From positions 1,076,001 to 1,140,000 of the forward strand of contig JADJGF010000001.1 in the NCBI GenBank assembly GCA_016708125.1: DNA of 64,000 nt. The letters run 5' to 3'. Under the pieces are notes generated by a model. It was given only the letters and a program-made list of their open reading frames with translations, did not search any database and was not told the origin of the DNA. This document shows positions 35,584 to 45,800 of this stretch, piece by piece (position 1 is the stretch's first letter; the number at the start of each line of letters is the position of its first letter). The position numbers and the translations under genes were made by a program. This DNA is from Ignavibacteriota bacterium. Its GTDB lineage: Bacteria > Bacteroidota > Ignavibacteria > Ignavibacteriales > Melioribacteraceae.

Positions 35584-35664
35584 TTTTCTTACTCTTAAAC
35601 TTAATCTTAATCATACTCTTCTTTAAAACAGAGTAAGATTAAGTTTATGAATAGAAGATAAAAA
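35584..35664. repeat. TCTTAATCTTA-type palindromic repeat, copy c
   Basis: The left arm includes CTTAATCTTAATCATACTC and the right arm GAGTAAGATTAAGTTTATGA. It lies between convergent genes 16 bp after the PhoH stop codon, so it may act as a terminator hairpin for both. Confidence 0.7.
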
Positions 35665-35730
35665 AATTAAAATGTATTAGGATACGAATTTCTGTGTAAA
35701 ATAATTTTCGTCTCCCAAAATAATTTGAAA

Positions 35731-37836
35731 TTAAAGTTCAATTCCAAAATTGTAAAACATAAATGTCCACAAATCGGAATACAACTCAATTGCTTTAGAT
35801 GTACTTGTTCCGGCTCCGTGTCCGACTTTTGTTTCAATTCTAATTATTGCCGGATTATCGCCTTTATATTTTTCTTGAAGAGTTGCCGCATATTTAAATG
35901 AATGTGCCGGAAAAACTCTATCATCATGATCTGCAGTTGTTACCATAATTGCCGGATAATTCAAATCACTTTTAATATTATGAAGCGGAGAATATTTATA
36001 TAAATTAGTAAACTGCAATGAATCATCGCTTGATCCGTATTCCGGAACCCAAGCCCAGCCAATTGTAAATTTATGAAAACGTAACATATCCATTACGCCA
36101 ACTTGAGGAAATGCAACTTTACATAAATCCGGTCTTTGATTAATTACTGCTCCAATTAAAGTTCCGCCGTTCGAACCGCCGCGCAAAGCAAGTTTACTTG
36201 AGTTAGTATATTTATTCTCAATTAAATATTCTGCTGCAGAAATAAAATCATCAAAAACATTTTGTTTGTTTTCTAACATTCCAGCTTTGTGCCATTCTTC
36301 GCCATATTCACCGCCGCCTCTTAAACAAGCCATTGCATAAACTCCGCCATTTTCTAAAATTGGAATTATTGAAACTGCAAATTCCGGAGTTAGTGAAATA
36401 TTAAATCCTCCGTATGCATAAAGCAATGTTGGGTTTTCCGAATTTAATTCCAATCCTTTTTTATGCGTAATAAACATTGGAATTTTTGTTCCATCTTTGC
36501 TGGCATAAAATACTTGTTTTGTTTCATAATCATCCGGATTAAACTTAACATTTGATTTTCTAAATATTTCAGATTCATTTTTTTCTATATCATACTTAAA
36601 TATTGTTGGCGGATAATTAAATGAAGTAAAAGTGTAAAACAATTCAGTATAATCTTTTTTACCATTAAAACCATATGCAGTACCAATACCGGGCAGTGTG
36701 AGTTCATATAATTCTATTCCTTCAACATCGTGAATCGTAACTTTTGTATTCGCATCTTTCAAATATTCTGCAAATAGTTTTCCTCCAACTAATGAAACAG
36801 ATTTTAAAACATCCTTAGATTCCGGAATAATTAATTTCCAATTTTCTTCATTAGGGTTTGTCGGATCTACCAAAATAAGTTTTGAATGTGGTGCATTTTT
36901 ATTTGTAACAATTAATAATTTATCTTCCAAATTATCAACTACAGTATACTCTGCATCAAACTTATCGAATATTAATTTTATTGGAGAATCTGTTTTTAGA
37001 TTTTTTATATAAATACTATTTTCACTTGCAGAACCTTGCCAGCCATAAATTATTAAATATTTTTCATCATCTGTTACCGATGCAGAAAATCCCAATTGCG
37101 CATTTGATTTATCTTCCAAAATTAATTTATCATTAGATTGCAAATCTCCCAACTTGTGATAATATAATTTCTGAAATTCATTTTTTGCTTTTAGAATATC
37201 TTTCTCTTTCGGTTCATCGTAACGACTATAATAAAATCCGTCTTTATACCAAGCCATTCCGGTAAACTTTGCCCACATTATATGATCTGATAAAAGTTTT
37301 TTAGTTTCTGTTTCCATTACATAAATTTCACGCCAATCAGATCCGCCTCTTGATATTGAATAACTGCAATATTTTCCATCATTTGAAAATGTAACTTCTC
37401 CCAAACTAACAGAACCGTCATTAGAAAGTTTATTTGGATCTATTAAAACTTCCGGCTCTGTATTTAATCCCTTTTGAATATAAACTACATACTGCTCTTG
37501 CAATCCATCATTTTTGTAGAAAATATAATAATCTTTTACTTTTTGCGGTGCAGAGTATTTTTCAAAATTCCATAATTCAGTTAATCTATTTTTCATTTTT
37601 TCTCTAAATGGAATTTTAGAAAGATATTCTTCCGTAATTTTATTTTGTGATTCAACCCATTTTGCTGTTTCTTCCGATTTATCATCTTCAAGCCAGCGAT
37701 ATGGATCATCAACTTTTACTCCAAAGTAATTATCACTAACTTCAACTTTTTTTGTCTTGGGATAATTTAATTTTTGCTTTTCCATTTCACATCCAATAAA
37801 TACTAAAATTAAAAGAATTGTAATTACTGATTTCAT
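35731..37836 (-). CDS. Prolyl oligopeptidase (S9 family), lipoprotein, 701 aa
   Basis: The protein cleaves short peptides after proline. The lipobox VFIGC (Cys16) indicates membrane anchoring in the periplasm. The propeller domain covers about 60-410, and the alpha/beta-hydrolase domain covers the ends. The catalytic triad is visible: S555 in RGGSNGG, D638 in ADHDDRVFPAHS and H673 in VGHGAG. FNISLTPEFAVSIIPILENG and YGEEWHKAGM are typical of the family. A GAGGGA ribosome site precedes the ATG. It lies 95 bp after the CotH operon on the same strand. Confidence 0.93.
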   Translation of the reverse strand: MKSVITILLILVFIGCEMEKQKLNYPKTKKVEVSDNYFGVKVDDPYRWLEDDKSEETAKWVESQNKITEEYLSKIPFREKMKNRLTELWNFEKYSAPQKVKDYYIFYKNDGLQEQYVVYIQKGLNTEPEVLIDPNKLSNDGSVSLGEVTFSNDGKYCSYSISRGGSDWREIYVMETETKKLLSDHIMWAKFTGMAWYKDGFYYSRYDEPKEKDILKAKNEFQKLYYHKLGDLQSNDKLILEDKSNAQLGFSASVTDDEKYLIIYGWQGSASENSIYIKNLKTDSPIKLIFDKFDAEYTVVDNLEDKLLIVTNKNAPHSKLILVDPTNPNEENWKLIIPESKDVLKSVSLVGGKLFAEYLKDANTKVTIHDVEGIELYELTLPGIGTAYGFNGKKDYTELFYTFTSFNYPPTIFKYDIEKNESEIFRKSNVKFNPDDYETKQVFYASKDGTKIPMFITHKKGLELNSENPTLLYAYGGFNISLTPEFAVSIIPILENGGVYAMACLRGGGEYGEEWHKAGMLENKQNVFDDFISAAEYLIENKYTNSSKLALRGGSNGGTLIGAVINQRPDLCKVAFPQVGVMDMLRFHKFTIGWAWVPEYGSSDDSLQFTNLYKYSPLHNIKSDLNYPAIMVTTADHDDRVFPAHSFKYAATLQEKYKGDNPAIIRIETKVGHGAGTSTSKAIELYSDLWTFMFYNFGIEL

Positions 37837-37931
37837 TTTTCCCTCATGGTTTGTAAAATTTATAATTATGAATTGAAGATATTATACATACTTGATTGAA
37901 ATATAAAATTGTTTTTCAATATTTGTAAATT

Positions 37932-40277
37932 TTATTGAAGCAGCATTAGTTTAATAGTTTTTTTAAAATTATTAGAATTAATATTTAACAAATAAATTCC
38001 GCTGGATAATTTATTACCATAATTATCAACAGCGTTCCAAATAATATTATAATTCCCAATTTCTTTTTTCACTTCGGGAATACTCCAAACTTCTCTTCCT
38101 AAAATATCATAAATTTTAATTTGAACATTTGATCTTTCCGCAATTTCATATTCAATTTTTGTAGAAGGATTAAATGGATTTGGGAAAGCTGATAATCTAT
38201 AAGAATGTTGTAAAATATTTGTTTCTTTTAAATCTGTAATTATATTTGATTCTCCCGGAGTTGCTGAAAAATTAACAAACCAATCTCCGGAATTATTTTC
38301 TCTTGCAAAAGTTTGATCATCATTTAATGTTGGGAATGTTACAGAATCAATAATCGTAATTCCATCATTATTTACAATTGCTGCAAATTCTCCATCTGCA
38401 CTAAGTTTGAAATTTGTATGATTTATTCCTTGACTCGAATCCTCATCGCACCAAATTAATAAATTCTTTTTAGGCTGAATAACAAAATTTTCCGGGAACT
38501 GCCATTTTGTTAAATTATCAATTTTATCCGTTAGATATTTTCCGCTCAAATTTACAACTGTGTCTTGCGGATTATAAATTTCAATCCAGTCTTCATATTC
38601 TGAAAAATTATCTTGAATTGTTTGTGAGTTTGAACTCATTAATTCACTTAAGAAAACTTCATTTGTATTTTCACCGGCAGAAATAATTTCTATTCCATCT
38701 TCGGGATATTTAGCAATAATTCCATTGTTATCTTCTACCGAAATTTGAATTGTGCCCGAAAAGTTTTCCGGTAAAATTCCAATTGAGCCTTTCCACAAAT
38801 CATTCATTTTAATATCAAGCAAATTTATGTCTGGAGAAAATCTTAAATCATAAGTTGAAATTTGCTGGGTTTTTAAATTTTTTAATTCGGCTTTTATTTC
38901 TTTTATTCCAACATTACTAAATGCCGAACAATTAATAAATATTGAATCACCGGAATTCATTTTTTTTGGATAAACATCAAATGAATAAATAACCGGATTT
39001 GAGTTAACATAATTCAATTGATTTGCAAGATTAGAATATCTTTTATCAATAAAATCTTGAATTGAATATTTTACATGTAATTTGGAAAAGTTTTTTTGAA
39101 AAAAAGAATTATTGAAATCATCAAATGTAAATCCGTAATCGTTTGTTCGATAAGTATCATTTTCTGCAAAAGAATTAATTTTATTTTTCAATTCTAAAAT
39201 ATAGTTGGCTTCCAAAGAAGTGTTATTTTTAATTTTACTAAAATGTTCCAAAATGTGTGTAAATAAATTTTTAAATTCTTCTATTTGTAAAGTTCTTTCA
39301 ATAAGTGGTCTGTAGCCGTTTACAACTTTTTCAAAAGTATATGGATTTACAGAAGCCCAATCAGTATTGCTCCAGCTTATACCAAATGTGTTATCGTAAT
39401 CATAAGGAATTATATGAAAAATATTATTATCCGACTCGTGATAAAGATAATAATTATTTGTAAGCGACCAGTAATCATCCCAACTTCCTAATAAAACATT
39501 TGCTGCAAAATATTGAAGTAATTCTAAAATATTAATTTTCTGCGGAAGCTGATTTTTAAAAGTTTCATTATCTGAATTATTAATAAAATCAATAAACTCT
39601 GCTAACTTTGTGTAGTTATCATCTTTAGAATTTGTTAAAAGATCGTAAACTCTATTTTCTGAAGAACCGAATTTATAACTATCCGCATTATCATTTATAT
39701 AATTTAGATCAGCTCCGTAAAGACATTTCCAAAGATTACCGGAATTATCAGCATAATTTTTCTTAATAAAATTTTCATCAATGTGTTCAACGGAAATATA
39801 TAATCCGTAATAATTACCATTAATATAAAGTGCCGCAAAAGATGCTCTTGAAGAAATCAATCCAATTGAATTAAAAAAATCCCAACAAATTTTACTTCTT
39901 GAAATCGATGGATCATTATGTTCACCATTTAAATTCATTTCTTCAATTGAATAAAATTTTCTTCCTTTTATAAATTCATTAAACTCAATTTTAAATGATT
40001 TTTTTGCAGATTCTCTTGAGGTGTTTCCTCTTATGCTAATTCCAATAGAATCAATTGTTTCATCAATAAATGCATTTTTAAAGTTGAAATTTGCAACGTG
40101 AACAGAATCAAAATTCGGATTATCATACATAAATTGCAAATCGTTTGAATCCATTGTGATATTTATTACTGCAACTTCAGTATCATCATAAACTTTCCAG
40201 CTTTCATCAGTTTGTCCGAAAACAGAATTAACAACATAAATAAGTAAAATAAAAATATTAGTGATTTTAATTTTCAT
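37932..40277 (-). CDS. CotH-kinase-family secreted protein with LTD and T9SS domains, 781 aa
   Basis: The signal peptide ends NSVFGQ. The CotH domain (about 25-420) has RGNTSRESAKKSFKIEF, NLNGEHNDPSISRSKI, ALYINGNYYGLYISVEH and the atypical kinase acidic motif IPYDYDNTFG. A lamin-tail domain (about 535-670) follows with SEYEDWIEIYNPQDT and HTNFKLSADGEFAAI. The C-terminal type IX sorting domain has FPNPFNPS and YDILGREVW. CotH proteins are protein kinases that modify surface proteins. It is the last gene of a five-gene operon with polyphosphate-polymerase-like and DUF4956 genes. Confidence 0.9.
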   Translation of the reverse strand: MKIKITNIFILLIYVVNSVFGQTDESWKVYDDTEVAVINITMDSNDLQFMYDNPNFDSVHVANFNFKNAFIDETIDSIGISIRGNTSRESAKKSFKIEFNEFIKGRKFYSIEEMNLNGEHNDPSISRSKICWDFFNSIGLISSRASFAALYINGNYYGLYISVEHIDENFIKKNYADNSGNLWKCLYGADLNYINDNADSYKFGSSENRVYDLLTNSKDDNYTKLAEFIDFINNSDNETFKNQLPQKINILELLQYFAANVLLGSWDDYWSLTNNYYLYHESDNNIFHIIPYDYDNTFGISWSNTDWASVNPYTFEKVVNGYRPLIERTLQIEEFKNLFTHILEHFSKIKNNTSLEANYILELKNKINSFAENDTYRTNDYGFTFDDFNNSFFQKNFSKLHVKYSIQDFIDKRYSNLANQLNYVNSNPVIYSFDVYPKKMNSGDSIFINCSAFSNVGIKEIKAELKNLKTQQISTYDLRFSPDINLLDIKMNDLWKGSIGILPENFSGTIQISVEDNNGIIAKYPEDGIEIISAGENTNEVFLSELMSSNSQTIQDNFSEYEDWIEIYNPQDTVVNLSGKYLTDKIDNLTKWQFPENFVIQPKKNLLIWCDEDSSQGINHTNFKLSADGEFAAIVNNDGITIIDSVTFPTLNDDQTFARENNSGDWFVNFSATPGESNIITDLKETNILQHSYRLSAFPNPFNPSTKIEYEIAERSNVQIKIYDILGREVWSIPEVKKEIGNYNIIWNAVDNYGNKLSSGIYLLNINSNNFKKTIKLMLLQ

Positions 40278-40343
40278 AAAATCCTTTTGATTGAATTAAG
40301 ATAAAGTAGTGATTTCTGTTTTGATTAAAAAGATAAATAGAAG

Positions 40344-41018
40344 TTAAAAATATTCTTCATCGTAGAAAATATTAACATTCATAACACCGCGAACTTTTCT
40401 TAATTTTTGGATAAAATCTGCTGCATTATCTTTGTTTTTAAATCCAACATAATAAGAAAGTTCAAGCATTTCATCAGTCCCAACGGCTTTAGCATTGATC
40501 AATTTACTTTTTTTGCAATATTCATCAATTAGTTTGATGTAAAATGAAGAATCATTTCCGTTAGAATTAAAAGTAAATTGAAGAAGTAAATCGCTTTTTA
40601 TTGGAGTGGAAAATTTTGATTTTGAAAGCACTAAGGCAATTGTGCCGATAAATATCGCGCTGAATATAGCAAGCAAGTGTAACCCAACTCCAACTGCCAT
40701 TCCAATTGCAAGAGCAAAGAAAATAAACATAATATCCAAAGTTTCTTTTACGGCGGTTCTAAATCTAATAATTGACATTGCCCCGACTAATCCAAATGCG
40801 CGGGCTAAATTATTTCCAATTACCATAATTACAATTGAAGTTATTATTACAAGCAAAATAAGTGAGTTTACATATGAAGCTTGATAACCGGGACCATTGT
40901 AAGATTTTCTATAAAAAATTGAAATTATAATTCCTGCAATTAATGCAAAAATTAAATTTATAATTGCTTCTTGTGCAGTAAATGAAACATTTAAAATATT
41001 TCTAAAATCTTCAATCAT
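40344..41018 (-). CDS. DUF4956 membrane protein, 224 aa
   Basis: This is an integral membrane protein with about four helices (near residues 17-35, 49-68, 96-115 and 116-132). Between helices 2 and 3 is the DUF4956 signature, ARAFGLVGAMSIIRFRT. A soluble C-terminal ferredoxin-like domain (about 150-224) ends in VRGVMNVNIFYDEEYF. DUF4956 is repeatedly found beside VTC-like polyphosphate polymerase and CotH genes. The gene starts 2 bp after the polymerase stop, with a GAGGGA ribosome site inside that gene. Confidence 0.9.
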   Translation of the reverse strand: MIEDFRNILNVSFTAQEAIINLIFALIAGIIISIFYRKSYNGPGYQASYVNSLILLVIITSIVIMVIGNNLARAFGLVGAMSIIRFRTAVKETLDIMFIFFALAIGMAVGVGLHLLAIFSAIFIGTIALVLSKSKFSTPIKSDLLLQFTFNSNGNDSSFYIKLIDEYCKKSKLINAKAVGTDEMLELSYYVGFKNKDNAADFIQKLRKVRGVMNVNIFYDEEYF

Positions 41019-41020
41019 AT

Positions 41021-41809
41021 TTAAAAAATTCCCTCTTCGGCTGTTGTATCAAACAAGGAATAGTTTGACGTAAATAAATTTTTTCTTCTAGGATTAATTA
41101 CTCTGGAAGAATCAATACAAATTGTATATTTTGAAACAGAACGTCTAATCAAATTAAACTCATGAATAATATCTTGAAGCCATTTGGGATATCCGTTATT
41201 AAATTTAATTTCCATAACAAAATTATTGGGAATTGCCATTTCCAAATCTTCATCTCTGTATAAATTATCTATTTTGGGATATTCATAAAATCTTAAATTT
41301 TTATCAAAAGTAATTCTTAGACTATTATCAAACTTTGAAAAAAATGCTTCTCTATCATAAACAATTAGTATTATTGGCTTTAATCCGCTTTTATAAACAT
41401 GATGAAAAAATTTTTCGCCGTCTCTATATGAATTTGCAAAACCATTATTTGTTAAAGTATAAGTTTCAATTGATTTAGTTTCCAACAAGTTTTTCAAATC
41501 GTGATATAAAAGCGCTGCTCTGTTCTTTCCAATAAAATTATCGTACTTATTTTTAATTTCTAAAAAAACTAAATTGTTGTCTGCTTCTGTATCGTAACTT
41601 CTAATTCTAAGTTTTTTTCTAATTTTAATTCCTTCAATTTTTTCATTATAATAATCAAAATTGGATGAATCAAAATAAATACTCCTAACTGTATATTCAT
41701 TATCCGTTGATCCCATTGTAAATGGATCAAATTCAACAAACGGCAGAATTTTTTTTCTCAGACTATCTAAAATTTCAGAGTTTACTAAAAATTTATATTC
41801 TAATCTCAT
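41021..41809 (-). CDS. VTC-like polyphosphate polymerase domain protein, 262 aa
   Basis: The protein has the tunnel-forming VTC/CYTH-like fold, lined by basic and acidic residues. It shows RLEYKFLVN at the start, VRSIYFDSSNFDYYNEKI, KLRIRSYD, VFLEIKNKYDNFIGKNRAAL, ILIVYDREAFFS, RITFDKNLRFYE, VMEIKFNN and VSKYTICID. In yeast VTC4 this fold makes polyphosphate from ATP at a membrane. Here it lacks membrane helices of its own and starts 2 bp after the upstream stop, so it probably works with DUF4956. The activity is an inference from the family. Confidence 0.85.
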   Translation of the reverse strand: MRLEYKFLVNSEILDSLRKKILPFVEFDPFTMGSTDNEYTVRSIYFDSSNFDYYNEKIEGIKIRKKLRIRSYDTEADNNLVFLEIKNKYDNFIGKNRAALLYHDLKNLLETKSIETYTLTNNGFANSYRDGEKFFHHVYKSGLKPIILIVYDREAFFSKFDNSLRITFDKNLRFYEYPKIDNLYRDEDLEMAIPNNFVMEIKFNNGYPKWLQDIIHEFNLIRRSVSKYTICIDSSRVINPRRKNLFTSNYSLFDTTAEEGIF

Positions 41810-41811
41810 TT

Positions 41812-42858
41812 CTATTTTTTCAAATAAAACATAATATAATCCAATAGATTAACCTCGTTACCGGAAATTTTACACTCAACAATTTCGTTGGTGTAAAAAG
41901 TATCGGAAGAACTTTCAAAAACAGTTTTAGCAATTATAAATTGTTCACCTAAAAATATTTTTACGGATTTATCAACTGATTCAATTTTAGCTAAAATTGA
42001 ATTTCCATTTCGCGGAATTATTTCAACTTCATTTCCAGCATTAAAAGAGTTTGCTAAATTCAACTTTATTGGAATTAAAGCCGTGAACTTGTTTTCACTA
42101 TTGATAATTAATAATGTATCTTGATTGTAAGACGCAGAAACAATTCCATTTATAGTGGATTTTAAAAGTAAATTATTAGATTTATTTTGCAGTACAGTAA
42201 TTTGATTTTCTAATGATTTTATTTGTGAATTTATTAATTGTAATTCTTCTTTTTTTGTGCCAGTTAAAACCGATCTTAATCTTTCTTCAGCAATACTGAT
42301 ATTGATTTTATATAATTCCAATCGGGCATTTTCGGTTTCGTATTCGTCTTGCGTAATTAATTGTTTCTCAAATAATTTTTTCTGTCGCACAAAAAACTTG
42401 GTTTGTTCCTCAACTTGTTTTTTTGCGTAATCTAAATTCTTATTTTCAAGTTCAATTAAAGATTCTTTTTCACCACTAATTCCAATTTGAAGAGACGCTT
42501 TAGCTGCATCCAATTCACCTTTTAAAGTTGCAATTTCCTGTTCATTTAAACTTGAGTAAACAATTCCAATTGTATCGTTAATAAAAATTTTTTTACCGGG
42601 TTTAATATTTTTATTTAGAGAAAATTTAATTAAATCTCCGCGCGCAAATTGGGTAATTGAATATTCTTCATTAAAGCCGTTAACATTATCAACCAAAGTT
42701 GTATAAAGTAAACCTTCCAAACCTTTGGAAATAATCCACACTTTTGAAGGAAGAAGTTTTCCGTTAGCCGTTATTGAAGTATTTATTTTTATTGGTAAAA
42801 TAAAAATTATAATCAGAATTAAGATAACTATTGGAACGTAGAGAAATTTTAATTTCAT
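41812..42858 (-). CDS. HlyD-type membrane-fusion/adaptor protein, 348 aa
   Basis: One N-terminal transmembrane segment (about 5-27) is followed by a lipoyl-like half-motif (KINTSITANGKLLPSKVWII), a long coiled coil (about 110-230, with KKQVEEQTKFFVRQKKLFEK and TVLQNKSNNLLLKSTINGIV) and a beta-barrel ending. This is the plan of periplasmic adaptors. Unusually, no transporter or outer-membrane factor gene is adjacent; instead it lies between a CotH gene and the polymerase/DUF4956 pair. Confidence 0.78.
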   Translation of the reverse strand: MKLKFLYVPIVILILIIIFILPIKINTSITANGKLLPSKVWIISKGLEGLLYTTLVDNVNGFNEEYSITQFARGDLIKFSLNKNIKPGKKIFINDTIGIVYSSLNEQEIATLKGELDAAKASLQIGISGEKESLIELENKNLDYAKKQVEEQTKFFVRQKKLFEKQLITQDEYETENARLELYKINISIAEERLRSVLTGTKKEELQLINSQIKSLENQITVLQNKSNNLLLKSTINGIVSASYNQDTLLIINSENKFTALIPIKLNLANSFNAGNEVEIIPRNGNSILAKIESVDKSVKIFLGEQFIIAKTVFESSSDTFYTNEIVECKISGNEVNLLDYIMFYLKK

Positions 42859-42869
42859 TATAAACTATA

Positions 42870-45800
42870 TTATTTAAGCAAAATCATTTTTGAAACTTTA
42901 TTAAAATCATCAGTCAAAATTTGATAAAAGTATATTCCGCTTGAGAGAAATTCGGCATCAAAATTAATTGTATAACTTCCTGCAACTATTTTTTTATTTA
43001 GCAATAATTTTATCTCTCTTCCCAAAATATCAAAAATTCTTAATTGAACTTCTGATGTTTTGGGAATATCAAATTTTATTGTAGTCTGTGCATTAAATGG
43101 ATTTGGATAATTCTGATAAAGTTTGAATTTTGCCGGCAGCGTATTTTTAAAATTTTCAACATCGGTTAAATCGTTTAATTCACCTGGAGTTCCGTATAAA
43201 TGAGTGGTAACCCAATTTGTAGCTAATGAGTTATCCAATTCATAATTTGTAAGTTGTAATGTAAATCCTTCACCATCAGCTTTATTCGGCCAGGGCATTT
43301 CATCATCATAAGTCAACGAATCAATTATATTTCCCAAAGGATCAAAAAGTCGAATTTTTTCACCAGAATTACTAAATCCAAAATTTAAGTTACCAATATA
43401 ATTAATTATTTTTGGATACTTAGCTAAAAACTTTAACGTATCCTCACATATTATAAGATAACCTTTTGGTTCAATTGTGGTTCCTTTTGGAAAAAAGAAA
43501 ATATGATCTTTTTCGCCATCTTTTAAAATCCAATTTGATATATCGCGTTTATCATTATTGGGATTGAAAATTTCTACCCAATCTTTTGAATCAAATATTT
43601 CATTTGAGTTATAATTTATTTCAGTTATAACTAAATTATTTGAATTAGAAAAATCATAAAAAGAAGCCCCAATATTTGTTCGGCTTCCGTCTGGATTTTC
43701 TTCATAGTTTGGATCACCATTATTAATTACCGGCGAATTCTCACTTACCCTAAAATCAAGAGAATCTGGATTAATAAAATTCGGATCATTAAATAAGTTG
43801 CCTTCACCATCTAATAACTGTTTATCCGAAAGTGAAAATGTTGTTCTAATTTCCGAAAATTCATCTGCAGACAAATCAGAAATTTTTGATTTAGAAAATA
43901 TTGAATTTGTTATATCTGCTTTTCCGCCGCCTCTTCCCAAAGTTTTTTCATAACAAGCAACCGAAATATTATTGTTGTAAAATGTATTGTGATCAATAAA
44001 GCCATATGAGTCTTCGTCTTTAACTCCAACACCCATATTGCAATTAACTATAATATTTCCTTTTACTAATGCAGATGATGCTTGTCCGATTGAAATTGCT
44101 TTATCGAAACAATTATATATAAAATTTTCTTCAACTAAAACATTCTGTGCGCCTTCCCCAATATCAATTGCGTCACTATTTTCAGCGTGAAAATCGCGTA
44201 TAATATTTCGTCTTATAATTCCGCCTTTTACATCGTCATAATCAATTGCATCGGTATCAATAGAATAATTACCAGTAAATTCACTATTCTCAATAATTGC
44301 ACTTCCATATTTTATATTTACTAAATCTGAAGTAACATCCGTCTGTATTTTAGAATTTCGCATAACGAAATTACCATATTGAACGAATACCGGAAATTGG
44401 ACATTTTCAAGTTCAACTTGGTTTAATTCTATATCTGAATTGTAACTTGAGATTCCACCAATTTCATCAATTACATCTTTACCGTGTGAAGTTCCGGAAA
44501 TTATTGTGTGTGATATATATGATTTTAGTTTTGCGTTATCAAAAATTATTGCGCCCCATTTTTTATCACTAAGTGATGATATTCGTACTTTATCTGTTAT
44601 CGTACCGTAAATATTTAACGCTCCGAAAACATAAATATTACTATTTTCCGACATTCTTATTTCCACACCTTCAAAAACATCCAATGTGGAATTTTCATTG
44701 ATATATACATCACCAATTGCAGTATATGGACTTTTCTCTTTTTCTAATTCAAAATTAGTTGTTATGTGTGTTGGAATTACAGATAGGTTTTCAACAGAAG
44801 TAAAAATTGCTTGAATATTATTATCTGATTTAAGAATTGTTTCAACATACATATTTGTAGAATTAATCAAACCTTTCCACTCAACAAATTTATATCCGGG
44901 ATTTGGAATAGCTTCAAGTCTAACTTTTCTATTTGCAAATAATTTTGCTTCAATGTCATATTCTGTATTAACTCCATTAATTTTGACAATTCCGCCGTCT
45001 AAATCATTTGTCTGCACAACAAATTTTGCCGTATCTGAAATTGAGAAATATTCCATTAAATATTTATATAAATAATAATTTCTTTGATCTGCAAAGTTCC
45101 GCAAAATTTGAATATTAGATTTCCACTCAGCAATAGTAGAAAATACACATCCATCAATAGATTCCGGATTTGAAGGAGAACAATCTGGCAGCCATCTATT
45201 TATGTGTTTGGGAATTTCATTTTCAATGTTATTCTGAAATTTATTAATAAGTAATTTTGTTTTGCTTGGAATAAATGAAAAACTGAGATGTGCTGCAAAT
45301 CTTTGACTGAATTCATTTTTGAAAATGCTATTTTCTAAAAGTTTTCTAAATAAAAAAGTTGACCAAGGTTTATTGTTCCAATCTGTACTATTTGCTTCTG
45401 TGGCGTATGTAATAGAATTAAAATCTATACTTGACCATAATCCAAAACCACCGTCGCAATCATAAATCAACCATCGCCATTTTCCATCATTTGTTTTTGG
45501 TCGCCAATATTTTATATTATTTGCTGGCCAATCTAAATTGCTGATATACAACTGCGCAATTTGATAGTCAATAAAATTATCAACATCAATCCAATTTTTT
45601 ACTGTGTCAAAATTTGATTGAACACTTAAGTCATTTACTTCAAGAAAATTAATTATATTTTTATAATGAACATCATCTCCTTCAACAACAATCATATTAT
45701 TTTCCAAAATGTCTAAATTATTAGGATCAACACCATTATTATCTTTTAAATATTCTTCATTTTGTTTTTCTCTGATATTATAAATTCCCCAATATTTTCC